From Ailurus styani (lineage: Eukaryota; Chordata; Mammalia; Carnivora; Ailuridae), in contig LNAC01000136.1 of NCBI GenBank assembly GCA_002007465.1, forward strand, positions 2,658,823 through 2,722,822: DNA of 64,000 nucleotides, written 5' to 3'. Positions within the stretch are counted from its first letter, which is position 1. Every line of letters begins with the position of its first letter. This document shows positions 10,651-22,539 of the stretch, in pieces. A model generated the notes under the pieces. It worked only from the letters and a program-made list of their open reading frames with translations. It was not told the origin of the DNA and searched no databases. Position numbers and translations under genes: made by a program.

Positions 10651-11239
10651 TAAAGGAGAGGATAAGAAAGAGCTTGGTTTCCTACCTCTGAAAATGGGAG
10701 GCTCATACTAAGTTGGAAGAAAAAAAAACTGGGGGAGAACCCTTTGAGGGGACTGTTGATGCAGATTGGCCCCCTCTAAATCTCTGGGGACACATAGTCC
10801 CTGCCTGCAACCAGAAGGCTGTAGAAAGCCCAGGACTAGCCTGAGGTCGGCTCGTAAAGGGGAATGGACGTCATGTTAACGACTCAGCTCTGGGTGATAA
10901 TCGCAGGGGCAAATAGTAGAAACACGACTGACCACAGGGGAAGGACACGCCTGCACAGAGATGATTTGTTGAGGGGAAGATAAAGAGGATTCAAAGACTT
11001 AACCAGAATTTACTCTGACTTGAGAGTAATTCATGATATGATCCCATGAGGCTAAAAACAGAAGGCTACCCTGGTACCAGAGGACCGACTGTTCTAGAAA
11101 ACAAACAGAGCTCGGCTCTCCCGGATTTTGCCTTCCCCACTCACTAGGTCCATCCCCACATCCCAACTCAGCAGCTAGAAGTAGAAAAACAGAAGGCGCC
11201 GTGGTAGGAGTCCTAATGGCAACACTCAGAGTCCTGACT
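10651..11239. other. Unique sequence, no gene seen
   Basis: No recognisable repeat or exon in this interval. Confidence 0.4.
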
Positions 11240-11385
11240 TCCTTTGCTTTTCAAAACCCACTTCGCATTTCATTTGAGTTGATGTGCTACTGAGTCTTGG
11301 AAAAGGGGAAACTAAAATACAGAGAGTCCAAGTGACTGGTCCAGGTGACTAGCTAGCGATGGGCTGAGGCACGAGAACTCAGCTC
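11240..11385 (-). mobile_element. MIR SINE relic (antisense)
   Basis: GGGGAAACTAAAATACAGAGAG, then GACTGGTCCAGGTGACTAGCTAGCGATGGGCTGAGGCACGAGAACTCAG matches antisense MIR: the GATGAGGAAACTGAGGC block, the CACACAGCTAGT core and the B-box complement. The 3' end is not recognisable. Confidence 0.6.
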
Positions 11386-11448
11386 CGTGTTCCTGGAGGC
11401 TCAGGGGGAAATGCCTTCTCCCGGCACTGCTCTATCTTCTCACCCTTG

Positions 11449-11491
11449 ATGTGTGTGTGTGTCCCCCACCACACACACACACGCACACACA
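11449..11491. repeat. (GT)6 / (AC)n inverted dinucleotide tract
   Basis: A GTGTGTGTGTGT run is followed after CCCCCACC by ACACACACACACACGCACACAC. The two arms are complementary, giving a possible 11-12 bp hairpin stem with a C-rich loop. This differs from the ordinary one-direction (CA)n tracts elsewhere in the window. Confidence 0.85.
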
Positions 11492-13928
11492 GATGGTGCA
11501 AACACACATACCATTATGTGGACACTTAGAGCAATGGTTCTCCCCAGAGAAATAAGAGCTGCTGGGTGTGGATTGAGGTAGGGAATGTGTTGCATTGAGA
11601 ATGTGGGGAATGGAATTGGGCCGGTACACTGAGGTCTGCTGCATTCTGGAAGAAGTCTTGGACTTCCTTTAAACCTTTTTAGCCAGGGCATAGATAAAGG
11701 GGAAATTCCGTCTGCTAACACCTTGGCCAATTAAAGCAGTAGAAGGAAGTAACTGGAATCCTTCTGAAATTAGCCTATTAGAAGAGCATGGAATCTTTGT
11801 TGTTATCTCTCTATTATCTTTTTTACAACTAGAGAAAAGTGTGATGGGATCCAGACCTCTGTCAGAGGCATCATTTTGTTTCTTAACCCATACTCAGGCA
11901 CACTCATGGGTAATTGTTCCGTGCGGCCTCTCTGCACATTAGTAATGGGGGTATCTAAAAATAAACTTTGGATCTTTCTCTGGTACCTCCTTTAAACCCA
12001 GACATTGGGGCCCCTGCTAGAGGCTCTGTTCTTTTGAAGGGCCCCATCTGGACCTCCAACAGAATAAGAGCAAGGAATCCAGGGGGCCAAGGACTTTGCC
12101 AACCTGGAACCCATGCCCCTGACCCTACTCTGGGTACCTGGGACCCGGAATTCCCTGCCCGAATAGCCCAGAATATATCTGGGGGCTTGCACAGCCTCCT
12201 ACAACTGTGCATTCTTCAGACAGCAGATGCTCCCCCAAGTCTGACTGTGATCGAGAGCTCTCTGGCGGATGGCGCAAGATGGAGCTGGGATGTGTGGATG
12301 CTGTTGCATGAATGCCCCACATTGGAAATGGGAAGAAAGGGGAGGAAGCCTTAGTAGGTGGGGTCCTGGGAGGAAGGAGGTGGTCTCCATTCATACTCCT
12401 GCCACAGGCCCTGCAAATGAAATGAATGTTGGTGGAAGACTGGCTTCACTACCTCCCAAAAAGCAAAGCTTCGTAACTAGACTCACTGCCTTCTTCTTCT
12501 GTCTCACCTTGTTCTCCACTCTGTGAACAAGGTCTTCCTTTAAAGATACAGATAGACCTGCTCTTATCAGATCTGTTGCTTAGAATATCATAACCAAACT
12601 CCAGGAACTTGAAGTCCCTTATGATCTGACTAGCCCCCCAACCATTGTTCATCCCACAAACCAACCCCCCCAACCACCACTTACAGTGGCTTACACATTG
12701 ACCATCTTAGGCAATCTTTTGATCGTTTAAACATAACCTGTTCACGTAAGCCCATGTCCCCTTAATGACGATGTCCTTTTGTCTGGCTAGTATACAGAAA
12801 GTACAAAATAAATTTTTGTTAAATCGAGTTGAATTTATGATTCACTTATTTGACAGAACAATTTTTTGAGATGTTTTATTTACATTTGTTCTCTTTGTAT
12901 TTCCCATGCCTCCTGCCCCTTCTAAGCAGGTTGTCGACCCTTTCATATTTCATTGTCTTGGAAATGTTTCTTTCAGTGTGGAAAAATATATGCTGCTTCT
13001 TCAACACAAAGATATTTCTTATCTACAATAAAACCCTAAACTCTCTCAAGAGATTATGATCTAGAGGAACCATGCTCCAAGTGGTGGCCATGGGAAAGGG
13101 CTTTGAGGAAAAAAATGTAAGGAAAAGAAAAGAGATTGCCAGAAACTAAGGGACAGAGATGGGCAGGTCCCTGAATTTGGTGTCAATGTCCTAGAGGTGG
13201 CGAGGCCTCAAGGAGCTGCAGGGTTCAGAAGTTATAGAGCTAGGTATTGAGATAGTCTCCCAAAGGTTGGTTGGGCAAACTGTCAAGATGGCACTGTCTT
13301 CTGTGGCATTAGCCAAGTAACATTTTCTGTCTCCAAAGTACCTTTCATTTGCATTGCCCTTTAGTCAACAGAAAAATGCTAGAATAATCATACTGCCATC
13401 CCCTGCTCAGAAAATGGGTATGTGACTCAAACAATGAGGATCATTTCTAGCCACTTATACTATTACCAAGTTGATGGACTTATGGGTCCCCGGGTTCTCT
13501 AACAGACCTCAAATGGGATTTCCTCAAGCTATGTCTATAAAAGGAAGTATTTTTCCAGCCCCTTATTATTTGGTCCCTTCATCCCAGGGTATTTTTTTCT
13601 ACACAACAATAGCATGAAGCCAATAATGAAAAGCAAGCCCAATGATTTCCCCAGAGCTGCTTCTGCTGGCTTTATGGAAGACATTCCCCCATGGACACAA
13701 GCAAGAGCCCCTTATTCTAGGGGCCCATGCACCCTAATAGCTCAGTCTCAGAAGTTAAAGAAGGTCTTATCTAGTTAGAATGAAGAAGCATTACTATAGA
13801 GAACGATGTCGTAGGCTTCCCAAAGACATCAGATACCACCACAAAGCAGGAGCAACTACAGCCAAACACAGGCAACTTCTGTCTGCTTACAGGTGGTCTC
13901 TCAGGTACTGCTGCTTTATCCACACTGT
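11492..13928. other. Unique sequence, no gene seen
   Basis: Several overlapping open frames occur at 11955-12394 on both strands, but none has a known domain, consistent splice sites or an initiation context that stands out. The segment at 12680-12835 ends with ATAAATTTTTGTTAAATCGAGTTGAA and may be a remnant of an L2 3' end; this is too weak to call. Confidence 0.4.
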
Positions 13929-13929
13929 T

Positions 13930-14153
13930 AAAAGCAGCTTACAGGGCGCCTGGGTGGCTCAGTGGGTTAAAGCCGCTGCCTTCGGCTCAGGTCATGATCC
14001 CAGAGTCCTGGGATCGAGGCCCACATCGGGCTCTCTGCTCGGCAGGGAGCCTGCTTCCTCCTCTCTCTCTGCCTGCCTCTCTGCCTACTTGTAATCTCTC
14101 TCTGTGTCAAATGAATAAATAAAATCTTTAAAAAAAAAAAAGCAGCTTACAGG
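13930..14153 (+). mobile_element. CanSINE with 15-bp target-site duplication
   Basis: A full-length copy (about 13945-14137) carries the GGCGCCTGGGTGGCTCAGTGGG head, GGGATCGAGGCCC B box, CTGCCTGCCTCTCTGCC middle, AATAAATAAAATC tail and a pure A-run. It is bracketed by identical AAAAGCAGCTTACAG at 13930-13944 and 14138-14152. The identical duplications and clean tail point to a recent L1-driven insertion. Confidence 0.96.
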
Positions 14154-15909
14154 CATTTCAAAATGGGTGTCTCAAGCTGCCTTGGCTCGAAACCCATCAT
14201 ATCATATAAAGATATTTGCCTTGAACTCATCCCGTGGGTACCTGGAGTCAGCTCGGAACAAGGTGAGCTGAAGCACGAGATCCACCTTTCTTCCTTCCTT
14301 CCCAGATTCAGATATTCAACCGGATTGAAGCATGTCAACCTAACTGACAAAGTGAGTCTATTTGATAGTTCACCAAAAGTCATTCTGGCACGCGCACACA
14401 GATCTTCCTCCAATGCGCAATAACATCTTGGGAGACAAAAAAAAATTGAGAGAATTTAATTTAATAAAGGAGAGGGAAAGGTTGGAAGAGTCTAGTCTGA
14501 ACATTCATGCTGATTTATTATTCATGGGTCTGTTACCAAATTGCCCCATGAACAATCTACATACTCATCCTTAGATACTTAGAGCCAATAAATGATAAGA
14601 AACAGGGCTCTGGGTCATAAAATCAAAAAACACTTAGCTGTTCCCACTCACTAGCTGAATGAGTGTCTTGCACCTGGAGAAGAGAGACCTGCAACAAAAT
14701 TTCTCGGAGCTTCATCACTCAGCTTTAACCTTCATAAATAATAGTGAAGACATTCACATCACCTTGGGTTGCTCTACTCCCTTTCTTCCTGGGAGACCGA
14801 AATACTTCACCTACACCAGCATTTATCCCTGTTGAGGCGGGAAGATAGAACCAAAATAATCAGCTACTTGGTAGGCTCTCCAATCCCTACTCTAGGTTTC
14901 GGATTCTTCCAGAATCTGGTCTCCTGCTACAACATGTCTAAGGCTTCCATCTGCAAAGAGCCTCATTTAGATGTAAATCAAAGTCAAAACACTCCTTCCT
15001 GCCTGAAATGCTCCCAGTTCAGTCAGACACTGTCCGATGGTGGCAAAGTGGAAACCGTTCTTTTCAACTCGGTGAGTTCAGAAACTGCTATAAGTGGAAA
15101 TAGGGGAGAGAAATTAACATTTTAATCCCAATTTAAAATTTTGCCAGTGTTCTGTTTCAGGTTCCAAGACAGTGGCAGGCAAAAGAGTCTCATGCACAAT
15201 CCCCCGAGCTCAGCACAGAAACGCAAATGTTTTTGTTTAACTTTTAAGACTGCTGAATACTCTAAAGATTGCATGTTTCCCTTGCACTGAGAAATTAACT
15301 CATGAGAGTCTCACTTTTGAGAGCCATGAAAAGTGATAAAACAGTCTTCTTTTGTGTATGTTTTTTAAGTGACTTTTTGAATAATCTAACTTTCCTAAAT
15401 CTCGTCTGTCTGTTGATAGCCCGTGATTTGCCCACACTGTGACAGAGAGACGAGTTCCCTATCCTTTCAGTACAGGAAGATTTGCTATTTGCAAGGTCAA
15501 CAACCACAAAGGTGATAACAGTAACACGGCACACTGCTCCTTCCGTCTATATTTCAAGATGTGTACTGGGCCATGTTGATGTTCAGAAGTTAACTTGGAG
15601 AGTCAGGCTTTAGAATGCTTGTCATTTACATAAGGAAATAAGGTGCCCAATCATTCTGGAAGGGAGGGAGAACAGGGCCCTTGAGAGGACTTATCCCTGT
15701 GCAGAGCATGCTTCTCAGAGCTTAGGGAGTGACTAGACAAGTAGCAGGAGTTTGGAGATGCATGGTACATACCTCAAGACGCCTGCCCCAGCACTACCAG
15801 GCAGAGCTGCCTTAGGGAGTCAGTATCTGCCTACTGTGCCATTCGGATCCCCCCTATCTCCCAGGTTAGGGAAGTCTCAGCCTGGGTAATAGCACCCCTA
15901 AATTTTCCC
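14154..15909. other. Unique sequence, possible regulatory block
   Basis: No repeat recognised. Near 15460-15535 the words TTTGCTATTTGCAAGGTCA and AACCACAAAGG look like nuclear-receptor and RUNX-type sites, but this could be chance. Frames at 14769-15125 (+) and 14147-14413 (-) have no domain. Confidence 0.35.
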
Positions 15910-16280
15910 ATCACTACTACTTTCCTCATGCTGTTCCCACTGCCTGGAAGGTCTTCTGTTGTCATTACCTTAAAAAAAGAAAAAGAAAAAAAACTTACAC
16001 ATCCTGCTGGTCATTTGTTAAAGCAGATCTCCACACCAGGTAAGACTGAATTTGCTTCTGAACCAGTACCCACCCTATAGCTTCAACATCCATCACACAT
16101 TACAGCATTAATTAATTATGTGGATCCCTTGTCTTCACTTCCTGATCACAGGTACCTTAAGGGCAAGGATTGTATACTCTTTCATTCTTTTATCTGCATC
16201 CTCCAACAGCCAGCATACTGCCTTAGACATAACAGCTACTCGATAAATATTGACTGAGTGAATGAATAAATGAATACTTT
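15910..16280 (+). mobile_element. L2 LINE 3' end
   Basis: L2 order is seen: CATGCTGTTCCCACTGCCTGGAAGG, the run up to CCTTAAGGGCAAGGATTGTATAC, CATACTGCCTTAGACATAACAGCTACTCGATAAATATTGACTGAGTGAATGAATAAATG. The GAATGAATAAATG tail is typical of L2. An A-rich patch near 15972 interrupts it. Confidence 0.75.
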
Positions 16281-16930
16281 AAAGAGTCCTCAGAAGCCAG
16301 GGTTGGTGTCAGGGAGAAGTAACAAACAACTTCAAGGATTTAGCCAGGGAGGTGGTCAAGTTCAGCCCTAGACATTACAATTGGGAGGTTACTTTATAAT
16401 GAGTATGTAAAATTTTAAAATTTGTCCCTTATAGGCCGCTTCTGCAGTAGCACATTTCTTCCCAATGGGCATCTCTCTAACGAGTGAGGAGGAAAAACTG
16501 CCCATGTAACTAGTTCTTAAGACTAAAGAAGAGAACTGGATTCTTTGAGGAGTTTAAACTTCTGTGCTTTGGGACTCAATCAAGAACAGGGTGAAACCTT
16601 TGTAGATCCTGGATGTTGGGCTCATGAGTGCTCTAAAACTTTGTAGCTTTTCATATTTTAATTGATTTTTATTAAACAAAATCTTGACCTCCTTAGAAAA
16701 TGAAGAGTGTATGTCAGGGGGGTGGGGAGAAGAAGTCAGGACATCCAAAGATTGCTAGTTTTCCCCCAATATCCATTCTACCCTTCCTGAACTTTGTTAG
16801 ACACCTGGTTGCCCAACTGAAGACTAAGTTTCTCAGCCTCCCTTTTGGTTTTGTATAGTCAGATGACCAAGTTTGATGCCACGGCCCATGAGGGGTAACC
16901 TGCATAACTTCCAGGTCATGTTTTTGAGTA
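16281..16930. other. Mostly unique; possible old repeat at its end
   Basis: The stretch from about 16770 resembles an old dispersed repeat (TTGGTTTTGTATAGTCAGATGACCAAG and ACTTCCAGGTCATG) that may resume after the L1 at 17954. I could not name the family. Otherwise nothing is recognised. Confidence 0.35.
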
Positions 16931-17953
16931 GAAACTCTGTCTCCCAGGTATTCGCAAATGACGTATCAGATAAAGGGCTAGTATCCAAAATCTATAAAGA
17001 ACTTATCAAACTCAACACCCAAAGAACAAATAATTCAATCAAGAAATGGGCAGAAGACATGAACAGACATTTCTGCAAAGAAGATATCCAAATGACCAAC
17101 AGACACATGAAAAAGTGCTCAACATCACTCACCATAAAGGAATTACAAATCAAAACCACAGTGAGATACCACCTCACACCAGTCAGAAGGGCTAAAATTA
17201 ATCAGTCAGGAAATGACAGATATTGGCGAGGATGCAGAGAAAGTGGAACCCTCCTACACTGTTGGTGGGAATGCAAGCTGGTGCAGCCACTCTGGAAAAC
17301 AGTATGGAGGTTCCTCAAAAAGTAGAAAATAGAGCTACCCTATAACCCAGCAATCACACTACTGGGTATTTACCTCAAAGATACAAATGTAGTGATCTGA
17401 AGGGGCACGTGCACCTGAATGTTTATATCAGCAAAGTCCACAATAGCCAAACCATGGAAAGAACCTAGATGTCCATCAACAGATGAATGGATAAAGAAGA
17501 TGTGGTATATATACACAATGGAATATTATGCAGCCGTCAAAAGAAACAAAATCTTGCCATTTGCAAAGACGTGGATGAACTAGACGGTATTATGCTAGGC
17601 GGAATAAGTCAATCAGAGAAAGACAATTGTCATGATCTCTCTGATATGAGGAATTTGAGAGGCAGGGCAGGGAGTCATGGGGGGCAGAGAGGGAAAAAAA
17701 TGAAACAAGATGGGATCAGGAGGGAAACAAACCATAAGAGACTCTCAATCTCAGGAAACAAACTGAGGGTTACTGGGGGGTGAGGGGAGAGGGATAGGGT
17801 GGCTGGGTTATGGACACTGGGGAAGGTATGTGCTATGGTGAGTGCTGTGAATTGTGTAAGCCTGATGATTCACATGTACCCCAAAGCAAATAATACATTA
17901 TATGTTAATTAAAAAAAAGAAAGAAAGAAAAGAAAAAGAAACTCTGTCTCCCA
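16931..17953 (+). mobile_element. 5'-truncated carnivore L1 with 16-bp TSD
   Basis: L1 body is about 16947-17937, flanked by identical GAAACTCTGTCTCCCA at 16931-16946 and 17938-17953. It contains the C-terminal part of ORF2, then the 3' UTR (GGGTTACTGGGGGGTGAGGGG, GGGTTATGGACACTGGGGAAGG) and an A-rich tail with AAAGAAAG units. The 3' UTR matches the copy at 51047-51621, so both belong to one carnivore lineage. It is too truncated to move. Confidence 0.93.
16947..17480 (+). pseudogene. L1 ORF2 C-terminal fragment
   Basis: The frame reads [20 protein letters not shown], a region just downstream of the reverse transcriptase domain, and ends near [13 protein letters not shown], part of the Cys-rich C-terminal end of ORF2. 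The frame stops at 17323-17325 where a TAG interrupts the expected continuation FLKKLKIE; homology then goes on past the stop. The endonuclease and reverse transcriptase domains are absent, so it has no activity. Confidence 0.9.
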
Positions 17954-19464
17954 CTTTCTCTTTGCCCTTCCTTCTGGTTGGGGCACAGGCACGTAGTAGG
18001 GAGACATTATTCCCCACACCGACAAAGGGATACCAGACTCACGAAACAAAGAATTCTGGGTCCCTGAGTAGCCTAGTCAAAGGCTACCCTTCCTCTGGAC
18101 TCACTGCCAACCTGGACTTTCACACATGAGGGAAAGAAACTTCTATCTTGGGTGAAGCGCTGTATTATAGTTTCTGTAGAAGCAGCTGAGCCTGTATTCT
18201 GATTAATACAGCATGTCAAGAAGACTCTATGTGCATCCTTATTTTTAGAAAATTAAAGTGAATTTAAATGAGTTGTAAAGTGTGTGTGTGTGTGTGGCTG
18301 GTGACAAAAGAAATTTTACAAACCGCCATTGGTAATCAATCATCAACCATTTGTTAATGGTCTAGGAGGTCTCTAGACTATCGAGAATCTTCATGCTAAG
18401 TCTGGATTTGATAAATTTTACCTAACTAAAATCTGAGTCAAAACCACAAATGAATAAGAAGGTAAAAAATAGCCAAGGATCATCTTATTTGATTTTTTTT
18501 TTCCAATGGCTAACACCTAGAATAGTTCTGTAATATTGTACTGGGTTTTATCAAATAAATAGATGGGTAAAATCCTAAGCATGCCTAGAGCACCTCCTAT
18601 GTACCAAATAGACAATATTAAATGAAATAAAACACTTCCTTGATCCACTATAAAAAATGACAGCTAATTACAGAATTATATTCACCATGACTCCTTCCTC
18701 ACTTGGAAAACAAAAATGAGATAAAGATGAGGTTTCTCCATCATACTTGAACTGTACAATATTTCAGACCAGAAACAAGTACCTTTTTCCTCTGCATAAA
18801 AGCATTGTGAAACCAGGAGTCAAGGGATGTCATTATTAAACTTTGTAGCTACGGCTTAACTAATACATTCTGAACTAAATTCATCCACAGTAAATGCACT
18901 GAGACAGATTATAATGGATGTTTTATAAGTTTTGCTTAAATTGCCTGATGAGTTGAGAATTTCAGAATTAAGTATATTAGATGGGCATAAAAAAAGGAAT
19001 CATTAGCATCATAAAAGATTTCATACAGGTTTAGAAATTAGCATATAATTTACAAAAGGAAAGGAAAATTGGGGAAGATAAGAACTAAGGCAAGACAAAA
19101 GTAAGTACTGACTGTTGATGTGATATCCAAAATCATGAAGATCTAAGAAGTTTAAAAATATAGATAACATCTGCTCTCAATCGAGTGCGATTCATTTGCT
19201 AGGAAATTTGCCAAAGACATAAACAGCCTAAAAATCTACATGTTATAAATGCTTTATGATTGTTTTGATTGGTTTGGCTTTGCTCAAATACTGGAATTTT
19301 AAAAATTGGACAACAAATCCCAGGCCACTGTATTTATTACCAACGACCTCTTGGCTGTCATTCATTTGTCTCTTCTCCTTCTGTCTGCTTTCCCTTCTTT
19401 TCCTATGCTGCTTTAAGACCCAATTTCCCATTTAATGATGACGACAATGTAAATCTGTATAAAT
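17954..19464. other. AT-rich unique sequence
   Basis: A short (GT)n run lies at about 18282-18297. The rest of 18300-19260 is AT-rich and free of recognisable repeats. No exon is supported. Confidence 0.4.
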
Positions 19465-19672
19465 ATGTTAAGGTTCCAAAGCACTGGTAAGATTCTTTCC
19501 ATTGATCCTCACAACCCTTCCGAGGGGTATAAAGGGCACGTATTAGGAGTCTTGATTTTCCTTAATTTACCAATGACAAAAATAGGTTCGGAGAGGTTTA
19601 ACTTACCTAAGGTCTGACAGATCTAGAATCCAGGGTTCCCAATGGGCTCTATCTACAGAGTTGCCTTCTTCA
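19465..19672 (-). mobile_element. MIR SINE relic (antisense)
   Basis: The order CCATTGATCCTCACAACCCTTCCGAGGGG, AATTTACCAATGACAAAAATAGGTTCGGAGAGGTTTAACTTACCTAAGGTCTGACAG and CTAGAATCCAGGGTTCCCAATGGGCTCTATC follows antisense MIR: the Ser-like ATCCTCACAACAACCC block, the GAGGTTAAGTAACTT core and the B-box complement. Confidence 0.75.
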
Positions 19673-20004
19673 CACACTAGACTGTCAGCTCAATGGAAAC
19701 CACTGAGACTCCTTAGCTTTTAGAGTTTACCATAACAACTTAGGACAATGTGAATATGCATTCACTTTCAAAGTCTCTTGAGCATCTACAACGTGCCAGG
19801 CACCGTGTTAGAGATGAAGTGCTAATTAGTGAGCAAAATGAACATGGCCTCTCTCCTCCTGGATCTTACCATCCACTGAGGAAGGAAATTATTCAGTAAA
19901 TACACTAACAAATACAGATGCATTTATATGTTCTGATATAAGTATAGGGAATGCAAAGCCCAGAGCGCTCGAAAATGATAAAGGACAGGATCTTATTTAG
20001 ATGG

Positions 20005-20006
<2 letters not shown>

Positions 20007-20036
<30 letters not shown>
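20007..20036. repeat. (TG)15 microsatellite inside L2
   Basis: An uninterrupted TG run of about 30 bases. It is pure and hence likely to vary in length between individuals. Confidence 0.95.
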
Positions 20037-20038
<2 letters not shown>

Positions 20039-20286
20039 AAGAAGCCATTTGAACCGAGACCAGCAAGAGAGCAAAGGTCAAGAGGGGGGAAAGTTGTCCT
20101 GTGGGGAAAAAAGTCAATACGGGCAAAAACTCCTAAAAGTCAGTGTAGCTGCCTCTTCCCTGCACAAGGGAGAATTTTGTGAGTTCACACAGAAGTCTGC
20201 AGGCCCATGTTGAAGTGTTTGGGTTTTACTCCAAGCACAATGAGAGCTACTGGAACTCAGGGAGAGACATGGTCCAATTTATGTTT

Positions 20287-20420
20287 TAAAAGATTACTCC
20301 AGGGGTGCCTGGGTGGCTCAGTAGTAGAGCACGTGAGTCTTCATTGTAGGGTCATGAGTTGGACTCCCACATTGGGGGTAGAGTTCACTTTAAAAGAGAA
20401 TTTCTTTTTAAAGATTATTC
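20287..20420 (+). mobile_element. Older CanSINE-related SINE in L2
   Basis: GGGGTGCCTGGGTGGCTCAGTAGTAGAGCACGTGAGTCTTCATT, then GTCATGAGTTGGACTCCC, has a tRNA-like head with B box GAGTTGGACTC. It is shorter and of a different head type from the young copies (compare 43447). Near-identical TAAAAGATTACTCCA and TAAAGATTATTCTAA flank it as an aged target duplication. Confidence 0.85.
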
Positions 20421-20610
20421 TAACTTCTTACTAGAGAATTAGCTGGAGTAGGGTCAAAAGTACCAGGAGAGAAACAAGCCAGAAGGCTCTTGGGGTAGTG
20501 CATGCACAAGATGGCAATGACTTTGGCTGAGACAGCAGTGAGAGTAATAGAAGTAAATGGCTGTAAGGCGTATTGAAGGTGGAAATGAAAAGACCTGATC
20601 TGGAGGGGAA

Positions 20611-21889
20611 TCAAGGCTGGCTCTCAGGGTTCCAAGAGGTGTCACTCCTGAGGTAATTTTAAACAGCTGAACAGTCTCCTTGCTGCCATATCCACCATAG
20701 GGCCCTCACGTACATATAACTTGAGATAATCAGATTCATGTCCCAGGCTTATTGACATATCATTTCTTATTTTAGGCTGTAGCAACCTGGTGGTATATGT
20801 AACAGGAATTCATCCTTCTCGTATTCATACTGGGATTGTGTTAGAGCACATAAAGATGTATTTATACATCTGAAAGTGTGAGGAAAAAAGAACTAGGTTT
20901 TTAACAACTTTCTGCGGAAAGACACAGATATGATCCGGGGGTAGTTTCTACACCGGGAGAAAAAAGGCATCCCCCATTCTCACACAGAAGACAAATCTAA
21001 TTCTTCCAATTCACGCAGGACCTTTACAAAGTGAAAATTTTCCTTGGAGGAAAACCAATGAAACGGAAAGTCCTCCTGCCTAGTTTTTTCCCCCTATATA
21101 CCTCTTACCTTTCCATTCTCCCACAAATACTGACAGGCCCCTCAATTCTTTTTATACCCCAGGTTGGAGGAAGAAAGTATTATGGTACAACAGACAGATA
21201 CAGCTAATAACAATAATAGGGAATATGTGTATGTGCTTTATAGTTTACACATGGCTTTTACAACTATTAACTCACCACGGTCCTTTCAAATGAGAGATGA
21301 TGTGCATTTGAAAGCTAAGAACATCAGGCACTGTCCTTAGTGTTTTTTATGGATTAATTCATTTGATACTCACAATGGACTGATGTTCTAGGGGTCTGGG
21401 GAAACACAGAAGCGTCACTTGACAAGGCTGGAGTCAGACCAGTAGACGTACTGAGTCTTTGATTTGGGAGCATTCTGAGGAAGGTCCTGTTTGAGTTCAC
21501 ATGGGGTTGGAGGCTCTTTGAGGTAACAAAAGCAACCTGTTTCAGCACAGGCTCTTATCTGCTGTTGCTCTTCATATGGGGGGCAAGCATGAGGCCCATC
21601 TTGTACAAACAGGTAACCTGAGTTTAGGGGCCATCAATTGCTGGGAAAGCCAGCTGCCTGACACCTGAAGACCTCAGCAGCCCCTAGGAATTTGTACCCT
21701 CACCTGCCCACCACCCGCCAACCCCCCACCTCCGCTGGAAGAGGAAGCCACCAATCTCATGAGATTTTGAGACCAGGGACAGCTGCCTTCTCCTGGTTTG
21801 GTGAGAGCCAGCCTGCACCAGCTAATGTGGGATAATCCCTCAAAGCCAGTTTGGGACAGTTCTGTGTGTCATTCCCCACAGCCCCTACT
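20611..21889. other. Unique sequence, no gene seen
   Basis: No repeat or convincing exon. The stretch 21700-21735 is C-rich and low complexity. Confidence 0.4.
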
Positions 21890-22148
21890 CTTTTTTTTTT
21901 TTTTTTTTAATTTTTATTTATTCATTAGAGAGAGTGAGAGAGAGCACAAGCAGGGAGAGGTGCAGTGGGAGAGGGAGAAGCAGGCTCCCCAGCAGGGAGC
22001 CTGATGTGGAGCTCAATCCCAGGACTCTGGGATCACAACCTGAGTCAAAGGCAGACTTTTAACTGACTGAGNGGACCCTGAGATCATGACCTGAGCTGAA
22101 GGCAGAGGCTTTAACCCAATGAGCCACCCAGGCACCCCTCCCCTATTC
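21882..22148 (-). mobile_element. CanSINE pair fused at an N (22072)
   Basis: Reading antisense, a T-run and a full SINE body (older caniform type, GAGCCTGATGTGGAGCTCAATCCC) end at AACTGACTGAG, then a single N, and then a second, different SINE head (CCCTGAGATCATGACCTGAGCTGAAGGCAG...GAGCCACCCAGGCACCCC). Two SINE heads in a row cannot come from one insertion. CCCCTACTC (21882) and CCCCTATTC (22140) may be target duplications of the outer copy. Confidence 0.85.
22072..22072. other. Unresolved base (N) at SINE junction
   Basis: A single N separates two different SINE heads. See the SINE entry there: it probably marks a gap in the assembly rather than a real base. Confidence 0.85.
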
Positions 22149-22539
22149 TTGAGACACAAATATCCCCACGTACAGATGAAGACACAGAGATACAGAAAGA
22201 TAAGCTAATCTGCCCAAGATGGTTTCAGAGGCTCTATGCAGCCCCACCACTTTGGTATCTGCCTTTCTACCACACTTGGAGAGCACAGCAAGGAAGAAAC
22301 ACCCTGTATCTGGAGAAAATGCCAGATCTGGGCCTGGCCAGGGTAATACCCCATAGTCGTCCAGTCCTAAAGGGCAAGAACCAGAGCATAAGGACCTGAT
22401 TGGATGCCCAAGCCTACAGCCCCTCACCACAGTGAAGATCAGCTGGGTAAGAACCCAAGAGGAGGCAAACCAGTTTGGTGGCCCAAAGTTTACTTGTAGA
22501 TTTGTAGTCTACAAACCTTTACAATCTGCCCCTCCCCCA

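Larger units (their letters stand above)
19760..20610 (-). mobile_element. L2 LINE relic (antisense), interrupted
   Basis: It begins with the L2-tail complement (GAGCATCTACAACGTGCCAGGCACCGTGTTAGAGATG), passes ATGGCCTCTCTCCTCCTGGATCTTACC and, after the (TG)n and other decay, TTGGGTTTTACTCCAAGCACAATGAGAGCTACTGG and ATGGTCCAATTTATGTTTTAAAAGATTACTC. A SINE lies at 20302-20411, and the L2 resumes beyond it. This is one of the longest L2 relics here. Confidence 0.7.

Noticed and set aside
16931..17325. 150-codon plus-strand frame as a host gene
   Set aside because: It is L1 ORF2 C-terminal sequence with an internal stop.
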